NCBI GenBank assembly: GCA_047030855.1
Contig: JBKYIJ010000008.1
Location: 496,001 to 560,000, forward strand
Source: QVMM01 sp047030855
GTDB taxonomy: Bacteria > Bacteroidota > Bacteroidia > Bacteroidales > Dysgonomonadaceae
DNA length: 64,000 nt
Direction of reading: 5' to 3'
How positions within the stretch are numbered: the stretch's first letter is position 1; each line of letters starts with the position of its first letter. Below, piece after piece: positions 34,607-42,418 of the stretch. A program made the translations under genes and the position numbers. The notes beneath the pieces were generated by a model. That model had not been told where the DNA came from. It made no database searches and saw only the letters and a program-made list of their open reading frames with translations.

Positions 34607-34915
34607 TTATAACTCTATTTCGTCCATCAATGTTACAAAACCCATAACCCTGCCTCCGAATTCGGATATTATTATTTTATGCAACTTGTTCCCTAAAACA
34701 GATTGCCATAAATTCAAAACTTCTTGATCCTCTACCTTGAATTGCAGGGAAAAACTATTTCCATTCTGTTCGTGTTGCGGGTGTATTTTCGTAAAACGCG
34801 GATCAGATAACATATCGGTTCGCATCGCTTCTTTTATATAGACGTTTCTTATAAAATCAACGAACTGTTCCTGTACTTCATCTTCAACGTGAAAAGTCGT
34901 ATTATATATTAACAT
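34607..34915 (-). CDS. DUF4286 family protein
   Basis: A 102-residue protein, MLIYNTTFHVEDEVQEQFVD, with a ferredoxin-like alternation of strands and helices (LQFKVEDQEVLNLW, RVMGFVTLMDEIEL). The family is common upstream of ruvC in Bacteroidales; its job is unknown. No signal peptide or metal motif is seen. Confidence 0.83.
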   Translation of the reverse strand: MLIYNTTFHVEDEVQEQFVDFIRNVYIKEAMRTDMLSDPRFTKIHPQHEQNGNSFSLQFKVEDQEVLNLWQSVLGNKLHKIIISEFGGRVMGFVTLMDEIEL

Positions 34916-34941
34916 TAATGTTCGTTTACGTATTTGTTATT

Positions 34942-36948
34942 TCAATCTGCTTTCCTTAGCACAATGGCACTACGAGCAGGAATATATATTTTCAGCCACC
35001 CTTTGTTTTCTTTATGATAAATCGGATCGTATTGCGTAAAATGGGGAACCGTATCGTCTACCATACCGTTGCCTCCATAATCAAGGTTATCAGAATCCAG
35101 AACAGTTTCATACTTACCCTCCGTTGTTAAGATTCCGTAATCCGCATACGAATTTGCAGGATGAAAATTGAAAATAAATACAAGTTCATCACGCATATAT
35201 GCGAGTATCTGATCGTCGTCTTTCTCCCAAAGTTTTATAATCGGCGTGTCTTCAAACTTTTCTACGTTTTTAATCACATCCAGCATTGCACGATCGAAAT
35301 CGCCCAAGCAATGATATTTCAGATTATGATCGTTAACCAAATGCCACTGCCTGCGGGCATATTTATGTGACCAGCCATTGCCTTCACGGGGAAAATCTAT
35401 CCATTCGGGATGTCCGAACTCATTTCCCATAAAATTGAGGTAGCCGCCATTCATTGTGGTTGCCGTCACCAAACGGATCATCTTATGCAAGGCTATTCCT
35501 CTGTCAGTCTTATAAGAACTTCCGTATAGCTTAGACATGTACCAATACATATCCGAGTCTATCAGTCGAAATATAATGGTTTTATCCCCGACCAATGCCT
35601 GATCGTGGCTTTCGGTATAAGAAATGGTTTTTTCATCGGAGCGGCGGTTGGTCAGTTCCCAGAATATAGAGCTCGGCTTCCAGTCCTCGTCTTTTTTCTC
35701 CTTTATCGTCTTGATCCAGTAATCGGGAATATTCATCGACAAACGGTAGTCAAAACCATATCCGCCGTTTTTAAACGGCATAGCAAGCCCCGGCATTCCG
35801 CTCACTTCTTCGGCAATGGTAATAGCATGGGATTTTACTTCATGGATCAATTCATTCGCCAGAGTAAGATAAACAATTGCGTCATTGTCCTCCTGCCCGT
35901 TATAATAATCGGCATAACCACTGAAAGTTTCGCCTAATCCGTGATCGTAATAAAGCATGGAAGTAACGCCATCGAAGCGAAAACCGTCAAAATTATATTC
36001 CTCCAGCCAATATTTACAATTGGAAAGAAGAAAATGCAGGACTTCATTTTTTCCGTAATCAAAGCAAAGAGAATCCCATTGCTTATGTTCCCGACGTTCT
36101 CCCTGATGAAAATACTGCGTATAAGAGCCGTCAAATCTACCTAACCCTTCGACCTCGTTTTTTACGGCATGCGAATGAACCAAGTCCATAATAACAGCCA
36201 AACCCATTTCGTGTGCATCGTCTATCAGATGTTTCAGTTCGTCGGGTGTTCCAAAACGGGAAGATGCGGCAAAGAAACTGGAAACATGGTAACCGAACGA
36301 TCCGTAATAAGGATGTTCCTGTATAGCCATTATCTGAATGGCATTATAGCCATCGTCTTTTATTCGGGGAAGAATATTCTGTCTGAATTCCTCATAAGTG
36401 CCGACTTTCTCTTCTTCGGTTGCCATTCCGATATGGCATTCGTATATAAGTAAGGGATCGGTATTTGGTTTAAACTTTTTGTTTCGGATTGTATAAGGTT
36501 CATCGGGACTCCAAACCTGTGCACTGAAAATTTTAGTTTCCGCATCCTGCACAACACGCGTTGCCCATGCAGGGATTCTTTCTCCCGATCCGCCGTCCCA
36601 GCACATAAGGAGTTTAAACAAATCGCCATGATGAACAGAATCTGAAGGGAGTTTGATTTCCCAATTTCCGTATTCTGTTCTTGTTAACTTATATTCGTCT
36701 TTTTTCTGCCAGTCGTTGAAAGTTCCGATCAGATAAATTTCAGCAGCATTAGGCGCCCATTCTCTGAATATCCAAGAATTGTCGGTTTTGTGTAAACCGA
36801 AATACAAATATCCTGTCGCAAAATCAGAAAGCGACATCTCTCCTTTTTGGGTTAAATCGGCTTTCTTCTTTTCCACAAGTTCATGCCTTTCTTCTATAAC
36901 CTTTTCATAAGGTTTCAACCATGTGTCATTTTTTACCAGTTTCAACAT
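34942..36948 (-). CDS. glgB: 1,4-alpha-glucan branching enzyme (GH13)
   Basis: Introduces alpha-1,6 branches into glycogen. A CBM48 domain (about residues 40-140, WIFREWAPNAAEIYLIGTFN) precedes the GH13 barrel. The catalytic triad is in GFRFDGVTSM (nucleophile Asp), ITIAEEVSGMPG (acid-base Glu) and SYTESHDQALV (Asp); VIMDLVHSHAVKNE is region I. With 668 residues and this sequence it resembles the eukaryote-like branching enzymes found in Bacteroidetes rather than E. coli GlgB. Malto-oligosaccharide metabolism is also served by malQ at 42.4 kb. Confidence 0.95.
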   Translation of the reverse strand: MLKLVKNDTWLKPYEKVIEERHELVEKKKADLTQKGEMSLSDFATGYLYFGLHKTDNSWIFREWAPNAAEIYLIGTFNDWQKKDEYKLTRTEYGNWEIKLPSDSVHHGDLFKLLMCWDGGSGERIPAWATRVVQDAETKIFSAQVWSPDEPYTIRNKKFKPNTDPLLIYECHIGMATEEEKVGTYEEFRQNILPRIKDDGYNAIQIMAIQEHPYYGSFGYHVSSFFAASSRFGTPDELKHLIDDAHEMGLAVIMDLVHSHAVKNEVEGLGRFDGSYTQYFHQGERREHKQWDSLCFDYGKNEVLHFLLSNCKYWLEEYNFDGFRFDGVTSMLYYDHGLGETFSGYADYYNGQEDNDAIVYLTLANELIHEVKSHAITIAEEVSGMPGLAMPFKNGGYGFDYRLSMNIPDYWIKTIKEKKDEDWKPSSIFWELTNRRSDEKTISYTESHDQALVGDKTIIFRLIDSDMYWYMSKLYGSSYKTDRGIALHKMIRLVTATTMNGGYLNFMGNEFGHPEWIDFPREGNGWSHKYARRQWHLVNDHNLKYHCLGDFDRAMLDVIKNVEKFEDTPIIKLWEKDDDQILAYMRDELVFIFNFHPANSYADYGILTTEGKYETVLDSDNLDYGGNGMVDDTVPHFTQYDPIYHKENKGWLKIYIPARSAIVLRKAD

Positions 36949-37085
36949 AAACAGAAAAGCTTTTTTTGATATTTGAGTCTGAACATTCGTTTCGTAAATC
37001 TACACAATATCGCAGAATATAAAAAGGTAAAATGCGTAACAAATAATAATTTGTCACAAAAAAAGAATTTACTTATGCTCTTCTT

Positions 37086-37677
37086 CTAATGACGTATTGA
37101 TTCTATTAAAGCATTGAAGTTCGAGGTGAACAGTTTTACGGAAATAGCCATCAATATTATACCGAAAAATTTACGCAGCACATAAACTCCGCCAATACCG
37201 ATAATACGTTTCACCAAACCAAGATTTTTAAGTACGAAAAACACGATAAGCACATTTATGGCTATACCGATTATAATATTGATTACCTGATATTCGGCAC
37301 GCATTGACAATAACGCCGTAAACGTTCCGGGACCTGTTATCAGAGGAAAAACGACAGGAACTAAAGTTGACGAACCTCCCGGTGCATCGTTCTTAAAGAC
37401 TTCTATGCCGAATATCATTTCAGCCGAAATAATAAGTATAAGCAATGCCCCCGCAACCGCAAAAGAAGATACGTCCACATTAAACAACTTCAATATCCAA
37501 TCGCCGACAAAAAAGAAATACGACGAAAATACAAAAGGCATACACCGACGCCTGTATCGGATTCAAACCCTTTCCTTCCTTCTGATAATTAAGAAAAATC
37601 GGCACGCCTCCCAACACATCTATCAATGCAAACAGGACAACCGTAATACTCGCTATTTCGGTGAGATTTATATTCAT
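37086..37677 (-). pseudogene. MarC-family integral membrane protein, frame interrupted in an A6/T6 run
   Basis: Two minus-strand frames make one MarC/UPF0056 protein of about 196 residues. The N-terminal part starts at ATG 37677 (MNINLTEIASITVVLFALID) and runs to IFVVFLF; leaving out one base of the six-base run at 37509-37514 continues it as VGDWILKLFNVDVSSFAVAG, then PLITGPGTFTALLS, to the stop at 37086. Six membrane spans are expected. Function is unknown; members were once linked to multiple antibiotic resistance without proof. A TATATTTG -7 element reads toward it at 37705-37712. Confidence 0.85.
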
Positions 37678-37704
37678 ATACTTAAGACTTTCTTCTATTC
37701 TATA

Positions 37705-37712
37705 CAAATATA
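37705..37712 (-). promoter_or_regulatory. -7 element for marC
   Basis: TATATTTG on the minus strand, 28 bases before the MarC start. No -33 match at standard spacing. Confidence 0.4.
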
Positions 37713-37751
37713 ATGATTTCTAAATCAAAAATGATTCCCTTAAATAAATAC

Positions 37752-38391
37752 TTACGGGGCAAGGCGTTCAATTATCCACTTCCCGTTCTCCGATCGGTAT
37801 CTGATCCTATCATGAAGCCTGTTCTCCCCTGCCTTGCCAAAATTCAATCATCTGCGGTTTCACGATGTATCCGCCCCAATCGGGAGGACGCGAAATATTC
37901 TTATTCTTAAAATTCAGTTCGCTCTTCAACATCAATTCTTCAAGATATTTTCTGCCGGGGATGACACTGCTCTGAGGGGAAGCCCAAGCGCCAAGCTTAC
38001 TTTTTTCGGGTCGGTACTCAAAATAATTGTCAGAGTCTTGCGGAGATATTCTCTCAACTGTCCCTTCTACCCTGACTTGCCGTTCCAGTTCGTGCCAGAC
38101 AAAATTAAGGGCACAATAAGGATTGCGTTCTATCTGCTTGCCTTTACCGCTATTATAGTTCGTAAAAAAGACAAATCCTTCAGGCTTTATTTCTTTTAAA
38201 AGTACGATTCTCGAAGAGGGCTTCCCGTCAGGCGTTGCCGTCGACAATGTCATCGCATTCGGTTCTAACGCTTCCGACTTCAACGCTTCTTCAAACCATA
38301 TCTCAAACTGTACAACAGGATCTGGATCGACATCCTTTTCATCCAAAGTCTGAAGCAAAAACTCCCTTCTTAATTTATATAAACTGTCCAT
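37752..38391 (-). pseudogene. pdxH: Pyridoxine/pyridoxamine 5'-phosphate oxidase, frame interrupted near the C-terminus
   Basis: An FMN enzyme making pyridoxal phosphate, the last step of B6 synthesis. From ATG 38391 (MDSLYKLRREFLLQTLDEKD) it shows SSRIVLLKEIKPEGFVFFTN and GAWASPQSS. The frame breaks at four C on the plus strand (37826-37829), so translation would end EFWQGRGEQAS. Leaving out one base restores ENRLHDRIRYRSENGKWIIE and RLAP, the normal FMN- and PLP-binding C-terminus, with stop at 37752. The restored length is about 212 residues. Confidence 0.9.
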
Positions 38392-38440
38392 ACCATTAAA
38401 AATATACAGATGAAACGGCAAGACAATTATTTTGTTCAAT

Positions 38441-38476
38441 AAAAAAGCCGTTTATCTGAAAATAAACGGCTTTCAT
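38441..38476 (-). terminator. Terminator of the L13-S9-S2-Ts operon
   Basis: AAAGCCGTTTA and TAAACGGCTTT form an 11-bp stem with an 8-base loop; on the minus strand a run of T follows. It lies 20 bases beyond the tsf stop. Confidence 0.9.
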
Positions 38477-38495
38477 TACAATATAGAATTATAAA

Positions 38496-39320
38496 TTATT
38501 CTGCGTTAAGGCTTACGCGTTTGAATTCCGTAGCCACAAGTCCCTTATCGCTTTGCTCAAGATATTGGGCAACCGTTATTTTAGGGTTCTTAACAAATTC
38601 TTGCTGAACAAGAGTAAATTCCTTATAGAATTTTTCCAAAGCACCTTCTGCGATACGATCTAAAATATTTTCAGGTTTACCTGATTCGCGGGCTTTTTCG
38701 CGGGCAATGTCTTTTTCTCTGTTTTGTATTTCGACAGAAACTTCGTCTTTAGTCAGAGCGACAGGATTCATAGCTGCAACTTGCATAGCTACGTCTTTTG
38801 CCACTTGTGCATCAACTCCTTCTTTGTTGAAGCCGACAATCGTAGCAAGCCTGTTTCCCGGGTGAACATAAGAAACTACTGTCGCAGCAGTAACATATTC
38901 GTAAGCGCCGATTTCCATTTTTTCGCCCGTAACACCCATTCTGTCAGTTACAAGATCCGCAATTTTACGGCCTTCCACTTCAATGTTGTTCAATGCGTCC
39001 AAATCAGCGGGTTTGTTTTCTATTGCTGCTTTTAAGATTGTTTTTGTAAGATCGACAAACTCTGAGTTCATTGCCACAAAGTCTGTTTCACATTTCAAAG
39101 CTACTATTGCCGCAAAGTTTCCTTTTGTATCAGCCAAAACGCATCCTTCGGATGCATCGCGATCGCCACGTTTCGCAGCAAAAGCCTGTCCTTTTTTACG
39201 GATGATTTCAATAGCTTTTTCCATATCTCCATTTGCTTCGTTCAAAGCGTTTTTGCAATCCATCATGCCTGCGCCTGTTTTTTTGCGCAAGGCTTGGATA
39301 TCTGCCATACTTACTGCCAT
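38496..39320 (-). CDS. tsf: Elongation factor Ts
   Basis: Nucleotide-exchange factor for EF-Tu. The N-terminal UBA-like domain (MADIQALRKKTGAGMMDCKN and ALNEANGDMEKAIEIIRKKG) includes the TGAGMMDCK signature; the core has LKCETDFVAMNSEF, the TDFVAxN motif that inserts into EF-Tu. The length of 274 residues is normal. Last gene of the operon, 101 bases after rpsB. Confidence 0.97.
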   Translation of the reverse strand: MAVSMADIQALRKKTGAGMMDCKNALNEANGDMEKAIEIIRKKGQAFAAKRGDRDASEGCVLADTKGNFAAIVALKCETDFVAMNSEFVDLTKTILKAAIENKPADLDALNNIEVEGRKIADLVTDRMGVTGEKMEIGAYEYVTAATVVSYVHPGNRLATIVGFNKEGVDAQVAKDVAMQVAAMNPVALTKDEVSVEIQNREKDIAREKARESGKPENILDRIAEGALEKFYKEFTLVQQEFVKNPKITVAQYLEQSDKGLVATEFKRVSLNAE

Positions 39321-39421
39321 ATTATTGATGTTTTATATTATTATTTTTATGAAAAAAGCCAAGAATAAATTCCAAGTATAGAAAACCTCGAAATTAATTC
39401 CCAGCTTATATCTAACAATTA

Positions 39422-40277
39422 TTACTCTTCGTCTTCTTTCACATACTTGCTCGCGATAGCAGCTTTTATAGCTTCTTCATCGTCTTTAGCAACACGCTCT
39501 TTCTTCGCGCCTACTCTTGCTTTGCGTTCTCTTTTTGGAGCGTCTTCTTCACCCTGAGCTTCCGCAGCAGCTGAATCCGCTTTTTCAACTTTACGTTCTT
39601 CCAAACCGCCTTTGATAGCATCGCACAAGTAAGAAACAATAAGCTCTACTGACTTAGCTGCATCGTCGTTTGCAGGAATAACGAAATCTATATTTGAAGG
39701 ATCAGAGTTAGTGTCAACCATTGCAAAAACAGGAATACCCAAACGGTTTGCCTCTTTCACCGCAATTTGTTCTTTCATAACGTCCACGACAAAAATTGCC
39801 GACGGCAGACGTGTCAGGTCTTGTATAGAACCTAAGTTCTTTTCAAGCTTCGCGCGTTGACGAGTCACCTGAAGTTTTTCTCTTTTTGATAAAGTGTCAA
39901 ACGTTCCGTCCTTAACCATTTTGTCAATAGTCGACATTTTCTTAACAGCCTTACGGATCGTAGGGAAGTTTGTCAACATACCGCCCGGCCATCTTTCGAT
40001 AACGTAGGGCATGTTAATTGATTGTGCCAAATCTGCTATTATTTGCTTGGCTTGTTTTTTTAGTTGCCACAAACAATATTTTTTTGCCTGATTTCGCAAT
40101 TTGTCTCATTGCTGCAGCCGCTTCTTCTGTTTTAGCGGCTGTTTTGTAAAGGTCAATGATATGAATACCATTGCGCTCCATAAAGATATAAGGAGCCATT
40201 GCCGGATTCCATTTTCTTTTCAAGTGTCCGAAATGAACACCGGCTTCCAATAATTGGTCGAATTCTAATTTAGCCAT
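39422..40277 (-). pseudogene. rpsB: 30S ribosomal protein S2, frame interrupted in a 7-base homopolymer
   Basis: S2 helps hold S1 and mRNA on the small subunit. The frame opens at 40277 (MAKLEFDQLLEAGVHFGHLK) and continues to ILFVATKK, then breaks at seven T on the plus strand (40056-40062). Leaving out one base gives ATKKQAKQIIADLAQSINMP and the rest (ERWPGGMLTNFPTIRKAVKK), with a Lys/Arg- and Glu-rich tail to 39422. Restored length is about 284 residues. S2 is essential, and the same operon is otherwise sound, so this is almost certainly a sequence error. It serves as the control case for the other breaks. Confidence 0.93.
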
Positions 40278-40457
40278 TTTAATTTTTTAATCGTTTACTT
40301 TCTTTTTCTAAAACGAATTGGCGGGTAGTTCTTTTATCAGGAACGAGAAGTCCTGCCAATTTAGATACTAAACGTCTTTGTGGATTTGACTATGTCAGTA
40401 TATTTATATTCTTCTTACGCAGAAAGCGGTAAGAGGAAGTAACAAATATTGTCCAGA
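40278..40457 (-). ncRNA. Structured intergenic leader before rpsB (candidate ribosomal-protein leader)
   Basis: The 180 bases between rpsI and rpsB hold no gene. On the minus strand one hairpin is CTTAC-C-GC with GCGTAAG (about 40413-40436). A second element, TTGGC...GCCAA (40318-40359), encloses further short pairings (AGGA/TCCT and GTTC/GAAC). The spacing in this operon is otherwise only 5 bases (rplM-rpsI), so a regulatory site for S2 is plausible. Helices were found by eye. Confidence 0.4.
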
Positions 40458-40844
40458 TTAACGTTTTGAGAATTGAAATCTTTTTCTTGCTTTAGGTTGT
40501 CCCGGTTTTTTACGTTCAACAACACGCGGATCACGAGTCATAAATCCTTCTGCTTTAAGCGCCGGTTTGTCCTCTGCATTAATTTTCACCAATGCACGGG
40601 CAATTCCCAAACGGGCAGCTTCGGATTGTCCTTTATAACCTCCACCTTTCAAATTGATCTTGATGTCGTATTTCTCTGTAACACTTAAAGTATTGAGAGG
40701 TTGCTTCACAACATATTGAAGGATAGAAGAAGGAAAATATTTATCAAGTTCGCGTTTGTTAATAACAATTTTACCAGTCCCTTCGCTAACGTATACACGT
40801 GCTACTGCTGCTTTACGTCTTCCTATTGCGTTTATTACTTCCAT
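40458..40844 (-). CDS. rpsI: 30S ribosomal protein S9
   Basis: A 128-residue basic protein beginning MEVINAIGRRKAAVARVYVS, with GGGYKGQSEAARLGIARAL and the typical C-terminal RKKPGQPKARKRFQFSKR tail that reaches the P-site tRNA. It follows rplM after 5 bases, the nearly universal L13-S9 pair. Confidence 0.98.
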   Translation of the reverse strand: MEVINAIGRRKAAVARVYVSEGTGKIVINKRELDKYFPSSILQYVVKQPLNTLSVTEKYDIKINLKGGGYKGQSEAARLGIARALVKINAEDKPALKAEGFMTRDPRVVERKKPGQPKARKRFQFSKR

Positions 40845-40849
40845 TGTTA

Positions 40850-41305
40850 TTATTTAATTGCGTTAATATCTATTGTTTTTGGATGTTGTGCTTCATGAGG
40901 ATGTTGTGAACCTGCATATACATACAAGTTTTTCAGAAGGGCTGCACCCAATTTATTTTTAGGTAACATTCCTTTCACAACTTTCAACATTAATCTGTCT
41001 GCACCTTTAGCCATTAAATCGGCAGGAGTAAATTCTCTTTGTCCGCCGGGATAACCTGTATATCTCAAATATACGCGGTCGTTCCACTTGTTTCCGGTCA
41101 AAACTATTTTTTCTGCATTAATAATAATCACGTTATCACCGCAGTCAACGTGAGGCGTAAAATTAGGTTTGTTTTTACCTCTTAAAATTTTTGCCACTTT
41201 AGAAGCCAAACGCCCTAATGTTTGTCCGGTTGCGTCAACCACAACCCATTCTTTATTAGCTGTAGCCTTGTTTGCTGAAATGGTCTTATAGCTTAAAGTA
41301 TCCAC
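40850..41305 (-). CDS. rplM: 50S ribosomal protein L13
   Basis: Structural protein of the large subunit. I chose the GTG at 41305, giving 151 residues starting (M)DTLSYKTISANKATANKEW, because Bacteroidales L13 proteins begin here; an earlier GTG at 41350 would add 15 residues. KPNFTPHVDCGDNVIIINA, YRHTGYPGG-like LRYTGYPGGQREF and LMLKVVKGMLPKN are family hallmarks. A full-consensus promoter lies 130 bases upstream, leaving a 125-base leader. Confidence 0.96.
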   Translation of the reverse strand: MDTLSYKTISANKATANKEWVVVDATGQTLGRLASKVAKILRGKNKPNFTPHVDCGDNVIIINAEKIVLTGNKWNDRVYLRYTGYPGGQREFTPADLMAKGADRLMLKVVKGMLPKNKLGAALLKNLYVYAGSQHPHEAQHPKTIDINAIK

Positions 41306-41435
41306 TTTCTTATTCTTTTTTAGATTGTTAATGATGGCCGGCAACTCCACTTGTATTCTCTTATCTTGCTAAGGATATACGATAAATAACAAATTAGTTG
41401 TCAAACCTTTACATTCATTCGTAATAATCGGCTCG

Positions 41436-41466
41436 CAAAGATATGATTTTTCAGTGAATTACCAAA
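41436..41466 (-). promoter_or_regulatory. Promoter of the L13-S9-S2-Ts operon
   Basis: On the minus strand TTTG (41466-41463), 19 bases, TATCTTTG (41443-41436). Full consensus match. Confidence 0.8.
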
Positions 41467-41559
41467 AAAGATTTAATCATAATATTTGAAAATTATTTTC
41501 AGTATTGTCAATATTCAAAATAAGATTAGTTTTAAAACCTATTGTAACCTTATCTTTTT

Positions 41560-41567
41560 TATTTTTG
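41560..41567 (+). promoter_or_regulatory. Possible -7 element for the GIN-domain lipoprotein gene
   Basis: TATTTTTG matches TAnnTTTG, 35 bases before the start codon at 41603. There is no good -33 match. Confidence 0.4.
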
Positions 41568-41602
41568 TCTTAACAATATTAACCTTATAAGAATTATACA
41601 AA

Positions 41603-42397
41603 ATGAGAACAGCGAACTTATTTATTATTTGCTCATTTATAATGCTATACTCATGTGGCAGTACGAAAGAATATAATTATAACAGCAACGCTATTCACGG
41701 AAACAAAAAATTAATGATAGAAGATATCCCCATAAAAAATTATTCTCAAATCAGAAGCAAAACAAGTGCCGACATAAAATACAGGCAAGATACTTTACAG
41801 GATGCTTCTTTGACTTTGCAAATAGATGAAAATCTGAAAGAATTCGTTGCAATGAGAATTAGAAACAACACATTAGAGATAACCGTATCGAAAAATATAA
41901 ATCCTTCCGTATTTAATATTTATACAAATTCAAAGATTCTTAACTCCATAGAAATTATAGGATCAGGAAGTTTCACTTCTCCTGCGCAGATTTGCAACAA
42001 ATTAGATATGCAAATAAAAGGTTCAGGAGATATAAATATCACCGATATCATCTGCAATAGCGTGAATTTGGACATAAAAGGATCGGGAGACATATATCTC
42101 AACAATATAAGAGGAAAAAGTATAAATGCTACCGTAAACGGTTCAGGAGATATAACGATAAATGGAGAAATCACTGACAGCTATTTCTTTGTGAAGGGAA
42201 GCGGAGACATTAATGCATATCGCTTGAAAACGAAAAAATCTTCAGCTAAAATTGCAGGATCAGGAGATATTGAATTGAACATCTCCGATGAATTAGATGC
42301 GAGTATTGCAGGTAGTGGTGACATTTCGTACAAAGGCTCTCCTCAAAAAATAAGTAAAACAATAAAAGGCACCGGAAGTATAAAAGCTAAAAAATAA
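41603..42397 (+). CDS. DUF2807 (GIN-domain) lipoprotein
   Basis: A 264-residue lipoprotein: signal peptide MRTANLFIICSFIMLYSC with the lipidated Cys at residue 18, then a repetitive beta domain. From about residue 115 the motif GSGD or a close form (GSGS, GTGS) recurs every 15-22 residues (IKGSGDINI, VNGSGDITI, VKGSGDINA, IAGSGDIEL, IAGSGDISY), one per rung of a predicted beta-helix. The family is annotated as an autotransporter-adhesin head domain, but no function is proven. It ends 21 bases before malQ and may be co-transcribed. Confidence 0.88.
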   Translation: MRTANLFIICSFIMLYSCGSTKEYNYNSNAIHGNKKLMIEDIPIKNYSQIRSKTSADIKYRQDTLQDASLTLQIDENLKEFVAMRIRNNTLEITVSKNINPSVFNIYTNSKILNSIEIIGSGSFTSPAQICNKLDMQIKGSGDINITDIICNSVNLDIKGSGDIYLNNIRGKSINATVNGSGDITINGEITDSYFFVKGSGDINAYRLKTKKSSAKIAGSGDIELNISDELDASIAGSGDISYKGSPQKISKTIKGTGSIKAKK

Positions 42398-42418
42398 TGA
42401 CAAGAACAATTTATATGC

